DNA from: an uncultured Draconibacterium sp.
Lineage (GTDB): Bacteria > Bacteroidota > Bacteroidia > Bacteroidales > Prolixibacteraceae
Reading direction: 5' to 3'
Assembly (NCBI RefSeq): GCF_913060805.1
Contig: NZ_CAJXTC010000010.1
Coordinates: 78,797-142,796 of the forward strand
Length of the DNA stretch: 64,000 nt
In this document: piece after piece, positions 24,753-34,651 of the stretch
Numbering within the stretch: position 1 is the stretch's first letter
How the letters are laid out: each line of letters opens with the position of its first letter
Program-made: the position numbers and the translations under genes
The notes under the pieces: generated by a model
Seen by the model: the letters and a program-made list of their open reading frames with translations, nothing else
Database searches by the model: none
What the model was told of the DNA's origin: nothing

Positions 24753-26624
24753 CTAGTTGTAACCGGGATTCTGTTGCAACTGTGGAGCCTTGTTTATTTC
24801 CGTACGTGAAATTGGTAACCAATAGTTGGCATCGTTCCATGATCTTGCATCAGCATCTGATGAAGTGTCGTAGAACCATTCGTGGCTACCATCTTCGTAA
24901 TGATAGATTTTAATTGGGTGAACCGTTTTGATAACGTCTTCCGCAATCATCCATTTACGAATCATATACCAGCGGTCGCCTTCACCAAAGAACTCTACCA
25001 TACGTTCGTGGCGATACCAATCTCTGGCTTCTGCCTGGCTGGTTGTCATTTTATCAGGTAATCCTGCACGGTTACGAATCATGTTCAGTGCATCCATACC
25101 TTTTTCAACTTCGTTCAACTCAATACAAGCTTCGGCATAATCGAGAACAACCTCGGCGTACCTCATTTCAATCCATGCATTTTCGTTGTTAAAGTATTGT
25201 CCAACGGTTGCCGGATCCTGGTATTTTTTAATGTAATAACCGTTTTTAGTACCGTTCCATGCCTCGATTGGTCCCTGGCGGGTATCCAATCCTGCAGTTT
25301 GCGATCCATCGGCTGCTACATAATAACCTGTTTGAACACGTCCTTCAGGGTCTAAAGCTGCACCGTCAGTTGGGCGATCGATCCATTTTGCTCCATCGAA
25401 AAGAACAGTTGCATAAAAGCGAGGTTCTCTTCCTACGTATGGGTTAATTTCCGGATCAGCTTCCAGTTCGGCAGCTGTTGCTTCGCGTAATTCAATGTCG
25501 CCCGGGGTGTATTTGTCCCAAACGAAATCACTACCATCGGCCATTTCAAATTCGCGAACTGCAAGTTCGTTCGGGCCGTTGTTTCCCCAGTTGTGGTAAC
25601 CGTTAGGTCCCCACCATCTGTTTTGGGTAGTTCTGTTACCCTGAGCCTGCAAGTGCTGCACACCCCAGATAGCTTCGTCATTCCATTCGCCTCTTTGTGT
25701 AAAAATGCTAGAGAAGTTTTCTGCATAAGCATCAACATCAGCATCGGTTAATGGAGAAGGAGGATCGTCGGTTGCACCTGTAAGTGAGTAATCACCGTAG
25801 TTTCCGTCCATGATTTCTTTGGCGATTGTTTGCGCCTGAGCCAGTAACGATTCTCTGCTGTGCGACTGGAATGAAACCAGCGGATCAGTAGAATAAGCGC
25901 CATGCATCAGTTCACCGGTACTCCAGCTTAAAATACGCGATTTTAAAGCAGCAGCAGCACCTTTTGTAGCACGTCCCTGATCCATATTATCTTTAGTTGG
26001 AAGTCCGGCAATTGCTTTATCAAGGTCGGCGATAATAAAATCAAGTGTAGCATCTAACGAAGACCTGTTGATTGACAAGAAATCTTCACCCAGTTCGAAT
26101 GGCTGATCAACCAATACCAAACCGCCGTATGAGCGCATTAAGTTTACATAGTCGAAAGCGCGGATAAAATAAGCTTCGGCGATATAAGTTGCCAGGTCGG
26201 CTTCTTCATTTGCATTTTCGGTAGGCACGTTCTCCGCATTTGCAAGAAATACGTTTACGTTTTTAATGTTGCTGTATAAGCTCCACGAAATCCAGTTGAA
26301 ACGCCAGTTTCCAAAGTGTCCCAATTCATCAGGGCTCATAATACCCTTAAGGAACGGGTAACCACTCGGACGGTGTATACACAATAACTCGTCGGTAGCT
26401 CCGGACAGAAGATCTTCCCTTAAACCCAATAACATATTGTTATCAACGCCAATAAAGTCATAACATCTGCCCAAATATGCTTTTGTTAGGTTTAAGTCTT
26501 CAAAAACAGATTCCTCGTTAAAAGCGTCAACCGCCTTTTGGTCGAGAATATCGTCGCATGATGTTGTTGCAAAAATAAGCGTCAACACCAGTATCGAACC
26601 TAATATATTTTTCATATTCTTCAT
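24753..26624 (-). CDS. SusD/RagB-family glycan-binding lipoprotein
   Basis: 623 residues with a lipoprotein signal (LTLIFATTSCDD). The SusD fold is indicated by the N-terminal helical part (FNEESVFEDLNLTKAYLGRCYDFI), the TPR-like core (AYFIRAFDYVNLMRSYGGLVLVDQPFE) and the conserved C-terminal segment (NAWIEMRYAEVVLDYAEACIELNEVEKGMDALNMIRNRAGLP, then RDWYRHERMVEFFGEGDRWYMIRKW). It forms the lid of the outer membrane importer made with the SusC-like protein encoded 20 bp upstream. The ligand cannot be read from sequence; a nearby GH29 suggests a fucose-containing glycan. Confidence 0.93.
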   Translation of the reverse strand: MKNMKNILGSILVLTLIFATTSCDDILDQKAVDAFNEESVFEDLNLTKAYLGRCYDFIGVDNNMLLGLREDLLSGATDELLCIHRPSGYPFLKGIMSPDELGHFGNWRFNWISWSLYSNIKNVNVFLANAENVPTENANEEADLATYIAEAYFIRAFDYVNLMRSYGGLVLVDQPFELGEDFLSINRSSLDATLDFIIADLDKAIAGLPTKDNMDQGRATKGAAAALKSRILSWSTGELMHGAYSTDPLVSFQSHSRESLLAQAQTIAKEIMDGNYGDYSLTGATDDPPSPLTDADVDAYAENFSSIFTQRGEWNDEAIWGVQHLQAQGNRTTQNRWWGPNGYHNWGNNGPNELAVREFEMADGSDFVWDKYTPGDIELREATAAELEADPEINPYVGREPRFYATVLFDGAKWIDRPTDGAALDPEGRVQTGYYVAADGSQTAGLDTRQGPIEAWNGTKNGYYIKKYQDPATVGQYFNNENAWIEMRYAEVVLDYAEACIELNEVEKGMDALNMIRNRAGLPDKMTTSQAEARDWYRHERMVEFFGEGDRWYMIRKWMIAEDVIKTVHPIKIYHYEDGSHEWFYDTSSDADARSWNDANYWLPISRTEINKAPQLQQNPGYN

Positions 26625-26644
26625 TTTTCAATATTCATTAATTA

Positions 26645-29600
26645 CTAAAATGTAACTTTAACACCAAGAGCCAGCGTTCTTACAGCCGGATAGTTCATAG
26701 GAGCTCCAATTTCAGGATCGAAATTTTTCTGAGCAGCATAAATCAGGAACAGGTTGTTTCCTGCAAAATATACCTGAGCTCTTGAGATTCCCAAATCGCC
26801 AAATACAGTATTTGGAATGGTATAGGTAAGAACGGCATTTTTCAAACGGCAGTAAGCCATGTTATCCAGGTGGTAAGTACTCATATGGTTGTCAAACGAC
26901 CAATATAAGTCATCGCGGTTGTAAGCTCTTGCCACATCAGTGTTGGTGTTTTCAGGTGTCCAACGGTCGTCGAAACTCCATTGGAAATAGTTACCTGCTT
27001 CACCACGACGTCCATCTGCAATGTTCATGCGGTAATATTTACCCTGACCTTGTGCCAGTACTGATAAGTGCCAGTTTTTGTAGTCTAAATCGATAGACAA
27101 ACCGTAACTAACTTCCGGCATATCTGTTTGGTCGATAAGTATACGGTCGTCGCTGGTAATTGTTCCGTCACCATCCACATCGCGGAAAATAACATCACCA
27201 GGTTTTGCTCCATCCCAGTGAGGATAGTCAAGTGCAGCCTCATCGGCAAAAATACCAATCGCATCGTACATTAACCAGGCTCCATAAGGGTGTCCGGTAC
27301 GTTGTTGCCAAGGCTCTGCTCTCTCAGGTTCGTCCATAAATACCACTTCGTTGTGGTTGTACGAGAACTGACCGGTAACGTCAAGTCGAAGGTCGGATGT
27401 AATATTTTTGTGGTAACCTGCTTCCAACTCAAAACCACGGTTGTCAACTTCAGCAATATTTTCATCAGGTAATGCTAATCCGGTGAATCCCGGAACAGAA
27501 GCATCACGAGAAGCTAAGATATCAGAACGTTTGCTGTAGAAGAAATCAGCGTCGAACGAGATCAGGTTTTCAAGAAATTGGGATTCGAAACCAAGGTTGT
27601 AAGTAGTTTGTTTTTCCCAGGTAATATTTGGGTTTGCTACTCCTGATTGTTGAACAACAGTTTCAACTTGTTTTCCTGAGCCCATTGTTAAACCGGTTCC
27701 CAGTACATATTTGTTCATATATTGGAAAGGACTACCAGGGTCCATACCCATTTTACCATACGAAGCTCTCAGTTTGAAGTAATTGATGAAAGCCAGATTG
27801 TTTTGCCAGAAGCTTTCTTCAGAAGCTCTCCATCCTAACATTAAACCAGGGAAATTACCCCAGCGGCTGTCAGGAGGGAATTTTAACGAACCGTCGCGAC
27901 GGAACAGTGCTTCAACTAAGTATTTTCCTGCGTAGCTGTAGTTGGCACGACCAATGATTGATTTACGTGCGTAAATTGACATCGATCCCCAGTTGTCTTT
28001 ATCAGTATCAGAACCTGCGTCGATTGTTTGTACAACATCTGAAATGTAATACTTACGGAAGGCTCCAAAGTAGTTGCTGTTTTGTTCAACTTGCTCGTAT
28101 GCACCAAAAATTGAGAATGAATGGTCGCCAAAGTCGCGCGCATAATTAAAGTTGAAGTTTGCCAGCTTACGAATATTGCGGCTATAGTCTTCAGCTAATT
28201 CAGGAGCTGAATAACCACGTAATGAAGGTGTTAGATCCATATCAATTACATAACCTTCTGAATCGTAGGTTGCACTATCCCAGTTTTCGGTATAAAGTGT
28301 CCATGGTTTACGGAATTGTTTTCTGTACCAGTTCGATACGTCGTAAGAATAATATCCGCTCAATGTTAAACCTTCAACCATTGCAGGTGTAATTGTTGCT
28401 TTGAATGTAACCTGGTTGATGTAGTCTTTCTGATCGTCGTAACCACCTTCGAAAGTAGATGTTACAACAGGGTTATCACCATATTCAATATCCGGTCCCG
28501 GTAATCCGTTTGGCCAGAATGACCAACGGGTAGGAAGCAGACGGGTTGATTGTCCGTAAATATCGCTTGCACTCTTTGTAGGGTACTTTTTGTTATTTAA
28601 GAAACCGGCATAATCAACCGATGTGGTTAACCAATCGGTAATAGGAAGTTCCAGTTTTGCACGCAAATTATATTGCTTGTAATTGGTTGATTCCTGTTTG
28701 TAAATAGCTTCTTCGTTTTTATAACCCAACGAAACGTAGTAATACATTCCGTTACTACCACCGTCAATACTGAAGTTGTGTTTGCTGGTAGTTGTCCAGT
28801 CGTCTACCAAGTCGCCAACCCAGTCACTATTTGGGTGTTGCCAAGGGTCGCGGCCACTGTAGAACAAGGCGATATCTTCATCAGAATAAGTACGCTCTTT
28901 GTTTTCGTAATCCTGGTATTCACTTAACATGGTGGCATAATCGCCTGCGTTAGTTACTTCAGGAAGGATTGTTGGAGTCATAAAACCTTGATAGAACTGG
29001 TAGTTCATTCTTGGTTTTCCTGATTTACCTCTTTTTGTGGTTACCAGAATAACACCGTTTGCAGCTGTTGAACCGTAAATTGCAGCCGATGCATCTTTCA
29101 GTACCGATACACTTTCAATATCAACCGGGTCAACATCGCCAAGCGAACGACCAGGAATACCATCAATTACTACAAGTGGTGCAGTTAATTCAGGGTGGTC
29201 GTTACGGTCTCCTAAAGTGGTACGTCCACGAACGAGAATAGTAGCGTTACTTTGTCCCGGCTCACCGGTTGTTTGAATACCGGTAACACCGGTCATACGA
29301 CCCGACAGTGTGTTGGTAACGTCGGCAGCAGGAATAGCTTCAATTTGCTCTCCGTTAACTGAAGATACAGAACCCACCACGTTGGCTTTTTTCTGCGAAG
29401 CGTAACCTACGGCAATAACTTCTTCAAGACCAATTGCTTCAGCCTCAAGAGTAATGTTAATGGTTGCTTTGTTGCCAATGTTCACTTCCTGACTTCTCAT
29501 TCCCACGAATGAAAATACCAGAACTTTGGCGTCGGCAGGAATACCGGTTAAATTGTAGTTACCGTCAACATTGGTAACAATACCAACTGTTGTTCCTTTT

Positions 29601-30073
29601 ACGATTACCGATACACCCGGAAGAGGCATACCTTCTTCGTCGACAACAGTACCCGAAATAGATTTTTCCTGCGGGTTGTCTGAATTGGCAGCAGACTGTC
29701 CGTCGTTGGCTGCCGGGTAAACAATAACTTGTCGGTCAATAACCTGGTAAGCAAGATGATGTTGTGGTAAAATTTCATCTAAAATTTCTTCCACACGTGC
29801 ATCATCGGATGTTACCGACACTTTTTGATTGTCGTTCACAACGTCGTTGTTGTAAACAAACTTGAACTCGCTTTGGTCAGCGATGGTTTGAAATACTTCT
29901 TTCAGGCTGGCCTTTTTCATTTTTAAATCGAACTTAACCGATTCAGAATAAGTGCTGGCCTGCACGCTAACAACAATCGCCAGTAACAATGCCATAGTGA
30001 CACCTGCTACACGTCGAAATTTTGTTAGCCATCCCGATGAACAGGAAAGCTTAGCATTAATGCATTTTTCCAT
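26645..30073 (-). CDS. SusC/RagA-family TonB-dependent receptor with N-terminal STN domain
   Basis: 1142 residues from the ATG at 30073 (a TTG 27 bp upstream is less likely). Order: signal region, STN domain (FDLKMKKASLKEVFQTIADQ, residues about 45-115), carboxypeptidase-like domain (ISGTVVDEEGMPLPGVSVIVKG), SusC plug start (EEVIAVGYASQKKANVVGSVSS) and a long beta-barrel ending YPAVRTLALGVKVTF. The STN domain is the part that signals across the outer membrane to a FecR anti-sigma; the matching FecR and ECF sigma genes lie directly upstream. It imports glycan pieces with the SusD partner. Confidence 0.95.
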   Translation of the reverse strand: MEKCINAKLSCSSGWLTKFRRVAGVTMALLLAIVVSVQASTYSESVKFDLKMKKASLKEVFQTIADQSEFKFVYNNDVVNDNQKVSVTSDDARVEEILDEILPQHHLAYQVIDRQVIVYPAANDGQSAANSDNPQEKSISGTVVDEEGMPLPGVSVIVKGTTVGIVTNVDGNYNLTGIPADAKVLVFSFVGMRSQEVNIGNKATINITLEAEAIGLEEVIAVGYASQKKANVVGSVSSVNGEQIEAIPAADVTNTLSGRMTGVTGIQTTGEPGQSNATILVRGRTTLGDRNDHPELTAPLVVIDGIPGRSLGDVDPVDIESVSVLKDASAAIYGSTAANGVILVTTKRGKSGKPRMNYQFYQGFMTPTILPEVTNAGDYATMLSEYQDYENKERTYSDEDIALFYSGRDPWQHPNSDWVGDLVDDWTTTSKHNFSIDGGSNGMYYYVSLGYKNEEAIYKQESTNYKQYNLRAKLELPITDWLTTSVDYAGFLNNKKYPTKSASDIYGQSTRLLPTRWSFWPNGLPGPDIEYGDNPVVTSTFEGGYDDQKDYINQVTFKATITPAMVEGLTLSGYYSYDVSNWYRKQFRKPWTLYTENWDSATYDSEGYVIDMDLTPSLRGYSAPELAEDYSRNIRKLANFNFNYARDFGDHSFSIFGAYEQVEQNSNYFGAFRKYYISDVVQTIDAGSDTDKDNWGSMSIYARKSIIGRANYSYAGKYLVEALFRRDGSLKFPPDSRWGNFPGLMLGWRASEESFWQNNLAFINYFKLRASYGKMGMDPGSPFQYMNKYVLGTGLTMGSGKQVETVVQQSGVANPNITWEKQTTYNLGFESQFLENLISFDADFFYSKRSDILASRDASVPGFTGLALPDENIAEVDNRGFELEAGYHKNITSDLRLDVTGQFSYNHNEVVFMDEPERAEPWQQRTGHPYGAWLMYDAIGIFADEAALDYPHWDGAKPGDVIFRDVDGDGTITSDDRILIDQTDMPEVSYGLSIDLDYKNWHLSVLAQGQGKYYRMNIADGRRGEAGNYFQWSFDDRWTPENTNTDVARAYNRDDLYWSFDNHMSTYHLDNMAYCRLKNAVLTYTIPNTVFGDLGISRAQVYFAGNNLFLIYAAQKNFDPEIGAPMNYPAVRTLALGVKVTF

Positions 30074-30188
30074 ACAATAATAGTTTAGTTTGTTAAACAA
30101 TAAAATTTAGTTCATTTAAATCTCCTGTGTAAATAGTTGATCAGACTCACAAGAAGACTTTCTTTTTTGTTCTTAATTCACATCATTT

Positions 30189-31178
30189 CTAATCTTGTCT
30201 TGATTTTTTAGATTCTATAATTATTCCGTTATTATTTATTTTGTATTCAAATGTTTTGGCCACGCTCAGTAATTCGAGTATCCGTTCCAGCGATTCTTCT
30301 TCAAATTCTCCCGAATATTTAAAGTTTCCGGTAACTGAGTCGGCAACAAAAATCCGTGTTTCAAAATGGCGTTCCAGCTTTTTCGAGATGCTGAACAGAT
30401 CTTCATCGTAAAACCGCAATATTCCATCGCGCCATTGAGCCGGTTTCCCCAGGTCGGTGTGCAACAGTTTCATTTTTCCGGTGTTGGTATTGAAATAAGC
30501 ACGATCGCCCGGATTTAAAATGGCAGTATTGTTATTCGTATTCGGGTTTAGCTGAACCTTTCCTTCGTACAACGAAATTTCGTGAACATCGTCGGTAGGG
30601 TAGGCAACAACATTAAAATGTGTTCCCAAAACTTTGGTTTTCAGGTTCGAGGTTTCGATTATAAAAGGCTTTTCGGCATTTGGGGCCACTTCAAAATAAG
30701 CTTCGCCAAACAGGGTTACTTCTCTTTTGTCGCCAATAAATGGTTCGCTGGCAATTAACAACGACGATGAGTTTAACCACACCTTGGTGCCGTCACTTAA
30801 AGTCACCGTCTTAATTTCTTTGGCTCTACAACTGTACTGGTTTAGCGTTGGTGCCTGCTTTTTTTCGATAATATAGTTTATTGAAAATGCCATTGATACT
30901 ATTAATAATACAGTAGCTGCAATTCCGATCCATTTCCAGTTATTGGTTTTCGGACTTTGGTGATATGTGAATCCGAGCTTTTTTTCAGTTTGCCGGATTA
31001 TAGAGTGTTTTTTTGCTCTCGGGAAATATTTCCTCCAGAAGGTATTAAGTACAGAATAGCTTCGTGCAGTGGATTTATGTTTCTCCAGCTCATTGTTGAG
31101 AAGTCCATCTTCTTCTTCGCTGATGGATTCTGTAAGCTTCTTAACAATGAGCTCGTAGGTGTCGTCTTTCTTCGTCAT
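30189..31178 (-). CDS. FecR-family anti-sigma factor
   Basis: 329 residues: a cytoplasmic N-terminal part of about 80 residues, one membrane helix (WIGIAATVLLIVSMAFSINYI, about 82-102), then a periplasmic FecR domain (KEIKTVTLSDGTKVWLNSSSLL, VTLFGEAYFEVAPNAEKPFIIET) and a C-terminal DUF4974-type domain (LRFYDEDLFSISKKLERHFETRIFVADS). It should hold the ECF sigma encoded upstream until the STN domain of the SusC-like receptor signals substrate binding. Confidence 0.93.
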   Translation of the reverse strand: MTKKDDTYELIVKKLTESISEEEDGLLNNELEKHKSTARSYSVLNTFWRKYFPRAKKHSIIRQTEKKLGFTYHQSPKTNNWKWIGIAATVLLIVSMAFSINYIIEKKQAPTLNQYSCRAKEIKTVTLSDGTKVWLNSSSLLIASEPFIGDKREVTLFGEAYFEVAPNAEKPFIIETSNLKTKVLGTHFNVVAYPTDDVHEISLYEGKVQLNPNTNNNTAILNPGDRAYFNTNTGKMKLLHTDLGKPAQWRDGILRFYDEDLFSISKKLERHFETRIFVADSVTGNFKYSGEFEEESLERILELLSVAKTFEYKINNNGIIIESKKSRQD

Positions 31179-31304
31179 CTTTTGTCTTTCTACCTAAAAA
31201 GACGTTCGTAACATCTACTATACCTAATTCAACAATAAAAAAATCAATAAATATTAAATTCTAATGAAAATGGGAGAGGAGGATAACTTTTTCGGCAACT
31301 GGTT

Positions 31305-31904
31305 TTACCAGGCGAAAGAGAATAAACTGGCTTGTTTTAAAGGCGATTTTTTTGCTTTCTTTTTCTTATCGATGCCCAGTGCTTCTGTTATTTTTTTCAG
31401 TGCGGTAACCAGGTGGTTGTTTACCGTTTTTTCCGAAATGCTCATTATTGCAGCAATTTCGCGGTGTTTAAAACCATTTATTTTTGCCAGCGAAAAAGCT
31501 TCACGGCATTTTGGAGGAAGTTCACCGATAGCTTCATAAATTTTATTCAGCATTTCTTTTTCTATTGTCTCATCATCTTTGCTTTCCACTGCCGGGAATA
31601 AAAAATCGTTGTATTCGTCGATGAATACAATTTTTTCGTTTTTCATTTTCCTGAGATGCGACAGGCAGCTATTTTTAACTGCAATAAAAAGGTATGATCT
31701 GATATTGTGAATATTGGGGAGCTCGGATCTTTTATGCCAAATTTTAACATAAACATCGCTTACCAGTTCTTCTGCAATTTCCTGATTGCGTACAAAACTT
31801 AAAGCGTATTGAAGTAATTCGTCAGAGGTGACTTCCATAAGGAGTTGAAAGCGTCTGGTATTTCCTTCAGCAATTAACAGTTTCGTTTTTTGGTCGTTTA
31901 GCAT
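31305..31904 (-). CDS. ECF RNA polymerase sigma factor
   Basis: 199 residues with sigma region 2 (YALSFVRNQEIAEELVSDVYVKIWHKRSELPNIHNIRSYLFIAVKN) and region 4 helix-turn-helix (LPPKCREAFSLAKINGFKHREIAAIMSISEKTVNNHLVTALKKI). It belongs to the large Bacteroidota ECF group paired with FecR and SusC. Probable target: the SusC-SusD promoter and perhaps the adjacent fucosidase. Confidence 0.93.
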   Translation of the reverse strand: MLNDQKTKLLIAEGNTRRFQLLMEVTSDELLQYALSFVRNQEIAEELVSDVYVKIWHKRSELPNIHNIRSYLFIAVKNSCLSHLRKMKNEKIVFIDEYNDFLFPAVESKDDETIEKEMLNKIYEAIGELPPKCREAFSLAKINGFKHREIAAIMSISEKTVNNHLVTALKKITEALGIDKKKKAKKSPLKQASLFSFAW

Positions 31905-32024
31905 CTAGTTTCAGCAAGTTGTGCAGCTCAATTTTTAAAGAGATACACTTTAGTTTAGTTTAATGAAAATAAAGGTAATGAACCTAGATGTAAAAAAAAA
32001 GGATTTTTATAAAAAAGGATTTTG

Positions 32025-33671
32025 CTAATTTATTGAAATTGTTTTGTATTTACCATAAACATTGGCGTTTGGGTGTTTTGCAACCGTTCGGTACTGGTAG
32101 GTAATTTTTTTATTCTTAACCGGAAGCCTGAACATAAAGAAGTTGTCATCTATTTCCAAATTTTTTGTTTCGGTCCATTCATTAGAAATAAGGGCATCGG
32201 TAAATTCGGGAAGCGGGCGATACTGAAAACAAACTTTAAGATTTTCCTCGTCGCCTTGCTCAACAATACTGCCGTTAAATTGCACGTAACTCGTTCCGCC
32301 GGATTGTATGATTTCCGCCTCGCCGGTTTCTACAACGGGGGGAACAAATGCCGGTTCAGCATTCGTAATTTTTAAAACAAGAGGATAATTCCATTTTTGA
32401 TTATTGTATAAACGTTGTGCACGCACGCAGGAAATGTGTATGCCATTTTCTTCCTGTTTGAAAAATGTGGTAGCGTTTATTTCGGGCATGTATTCAACAC
32501 GTTTTCCCGATTGCCCCAATACTTCAACATTGGTATTTTCGGTACTTTTAACCGATTTTAAAATAAACTCGCGACGTTCGCCCCGCGGCCACTCCGCTTG
32601 TTTGGTTAGAATGGCATAAAGTGTTTTTTCTTCCGGTTTCCAGGTGAACCAAATATTTTCTTCGTTCGGAATAATCCATGGTTTTGTAGCTTCAATTGCT
32701 TCTCCGTTTACAAAGTTCCAGGCGGCAATTTCGCGCAACAGGTTTTCCTGTTCTTCGGCAACAGCGCCATTTGGTTTTGGCCCGATATTGAGCAGTTGGT
32801 TGCCTCCTTTTGCTCGAGTTTCAACCAGTATGTCCATTAGCTGAACACCCGTTTTATAGGTTTCGTTGGCAGGTTTGTAAGCCCACTGCGTTCCCATAGT
32901 TAAACATGCTTCCCACGGATCGGTAACTGTGGTGCCGGGCACCGTTTGTTCCGGTGTTTCCATGGCGCCACGTGTTATCACCACATCGGGGTGAAGTTCC
33001 CATGCTACTAGTTTACATTTTTCAAGCAAAGTTCCTTCGCCACCATCGTAAAAAAGAATGTCGATGTCGCCGTATTTAGCCATTAATTCAATGGTTTGAA
33101 GTTCGTTTAACTCCACATATTTATTCATAAGGTGTTGCGGAATGTCGTTAATATTTGTGCGGCGGATTTCGAGCCCGTTTTCATGCAAAAAATGAAAATC
33201 CTCGGGAGAGAAATAAAATCCAACTGCTAATCCTGCTTCGCGCGTGGCTTCGACAAATTCTTCCAGCAAGTCTTTTTTATAAGGTGTGTTGGTAATGTTA
33301 AAGTCGGTGGTTTCGGTGTCCCACATACAAAATCCCGAGTGGTGTTTTGTGGTGAACACAATGTATTTCATTCCGGCCAATTTGGCCAGCGTTGCAATTT
33401 TTTTTGCATCAAAATCTTTAGGGTTAAACGTTTTTGGAAGCTCGTTAATGTATCGGTTCTGGTAATCTTCCGATGCCCCAACCATCGAGTGGCTGATTAC
33501 AATTCCCAACTGGCTGTCGAAACTAAAATGAATAAACATACCGAAACCGAGATCACGAAACCATTCAACACGCTCGGGTTTGTTCATGTTTAATACCTCT
33601 TGGTTAGTTGTTTGCGCCCACAATGCTACCGAGAATGTTAGTAGCAGAAATGTTATGAATGATTTTATCAT
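32025..33671 (-). CDS. GH29 alpha-L-fucosidase
   Basis: 548 residues from the ATG at 33671, which gives a clean signal peptide (MIKSFITFLLLTFSVALWAQ); a longer frame upstream adds 74 unlikely residues. GH29 features: WFRDLGFGMFIHFSFDSQLG near residue 40, KYIVFTTKHHSGFCMWDTETTDFNI near 103, FYFSPEDFHF, and the probable nucleophile Asp209 in ILFYDGGEG. Ends with a C-terminal beta-rich region. It removes terminal alpha-L-fucose in the periplasm or outside. Whether it is controlled by the downstream sigma/FecR pair or separately is not shown; the spacing to the sigma gene is 120 bp. Confidence 0.88.
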   Translation of the reverse strand: MIKSFITFLLLTFSVALWAQTTNQEVLNMNKPERVEWFRDLGFGMFIHFSFDSQLGIVISHSMVGASEDYQNRYINELPKTFNPKDFDAKKIATLAKLAGMKYIVFTTKHHSGFCMWDTETTDFNITNTPYKKDLLEEFVEATREAGLAVGFYFSPEDFHFLHENGLEIRRTNINDIPQHLMNKYVELNELQTIELMAKYGDIDILFYDGGEGTLLEKCKLVAWELHPDVVITRGAMETPEQTVPGTTVTDPWEACLTMGTQWAYKPANETYKTGVQLMDILVETRAKGGNQLLNIGPKPNGAVAEEQENLLREIAAWNFVNGEAIEATKPWIIPNEENIWFTWKPEEKTLYAILTKQAEWPRGERREFILKSVKSTENTNVEVLGQSGKRVEYMPEINATTFFKQEENGIHISCVRAQRLYNNQKWNYPLVLKITNAEPAFVPPVVETGEAEIIQSGGTSYVQFNGSIVEQGDEENLKVCFQYRPLPEFTDALISNEWTETKNLEIDDNFFMFRLPVKNKKITYQYRTVAKHPNANVYGKYKTISIN

Positions 33672-33853
33672 AGCGAGAAAGATTGATGTTTTAAGGACTG
33701 TTAAAGTACTAAAAAATAGCTGGGGTGCAAGTTGTATAAATGGCCATATTTTCATTGAAAAATACAATGTTTTACAAATCAGGACTATACGATTTTTGTG
33801 CACAGAAATTTGACCATAATGATTGTGTAAATACATTTTTTCTATTAAAATGC

Positions 33854-33876
33854 TACATTTGTAATATGTAGTACAT
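33854..33876 (+). promoter_or_regulatory. Promoter and operator site 1 of the FadR-type regulator (autoregulation)
   Basis: TACATTTG (33854-33861) fits the -7 consensus. It overlaps TTGTAATATGTAGTACAT (33859-33876), one of three near-identical 18-bp palindromes found in this window, all on promoters of peptidoglycan salvage genes. The position on the -7 and start region suggests repression. Confidence 0.72.
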
Positions 33877-33911
33877 TTAAACGTATTTACCACTGACCAA
33901 AATTTACGATA

Positions 33912-34637
33912 ATGGATGAAGTCTTTAGAAAAATCGGGAGCAAGTTAACGCTGAGCCAAAAAATTGAACGTAGAATTGAAGCTGCAATTCGTGAGAAAAA
34001 ATTACCGGTAGGATCAAGGTTGCCAACCGAAAGAGAATTGTGCGAATCGTTTGGTGTTAGCCGAACGGCATTGCGCGAAGCACTGCGTCGGTTAAGTGCA
34101 CGCGGACTCATAGAAATTACCAAAGGTAGTGGAATGACTGTTACCGGGCTAAAGATTGACGACGCCATTGAAAACCTGAATTTGTATTACGATATGCAGT
34201 TCGACCATAATCTGATTGCTCAAATTATTGAAGTGCGCAGGTTATTCGAGCCCGAGATTGCAGGATTGGCAGCCAAACAACGCACACAAAACGACTTAAG
34301 CGATATTCAGGATAATATTGAGGCTTTTAAGGCCTGTAATCCTGACAATATTCAAATGGAGGCCGACCTGGATAATAAGTTTCATTTATTGATTGCCAAA
34401 GCAACGCATAACCCGATTGTGCAGATTTCGATGGAGCCTATTTATTCGCTTTTGCCGCGCATGCGAAACCTGATTTACGCAAATGTAGAGGGCGAAAAAG
34501 ACATTACGCTCGAGTATCATCTGAAAATATTTGATGTAATAAACAAACAAAAAAGGGAAGAGGCAGCTGAGCTAATGAAAGTACATTTGCACCGTACAAT
34601 GGAAATCTATCAGAAATACCTGCACAACTCTATTTAG
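33912..34637 (+). CDS. FadR-subfamily GntR transcription regulator
   Basis: 241 residues: an N-terminal winged helix (LPVGSRLPTERELCESFGVSRTALREALRRLSARGLIEITKGSGMTV, residues about 35-80) and a helical C-terminal FCD domain with the usual metal-binding residues (DLDNKFH about 154-160, EYHLKIFDV, MKVHLHRT). FCD regulators bind acids or sugar acids, often as repressors released by ligand. It is placed at the head of the peptidoglycan salvage block, with its own operator, and the same operator on the two other promoters. Likely repressor of the block; the ligand (a muropeptide, MurNAc or a derivative) is inference. Confidence 0.9.
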   Translation: MDEVFRKIGSKLTLSQKIERRIEAAIREKKLPVGSRLPTERELCESFGVSRTALREALRRLSARGLIEITKGSGMTVTGLKIDDAIENLNLYYDMQFDHNLIAQIIEVRRLFEPEIAGLAAKQRTQNDLSDIQDNIEAFKACNPDNIQMEADLDNKFHLLIAKATHNPIVQISMEPIYSLLPRMRNLIYANVEGEKDITLEYHLKIFDVINKQKREEAAELMKVHLHRTMEIYQKYLHNSI

Positions 34638-34651
34638 GATACAACGGTTTT

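Noticed and set aside
32025..33893. Long 622-residue version of the fucosidase
   Set aside because: The first 74 residues have no signal character; the ATG at 33671 gives a clean signal peptide.
23307..33893. Prophage or integrative element
   Set aside because: No integrase, phage structural genes, tRNA-disrupting repeats or transposase anywhere in the window; all gene blocks look chromosomal.
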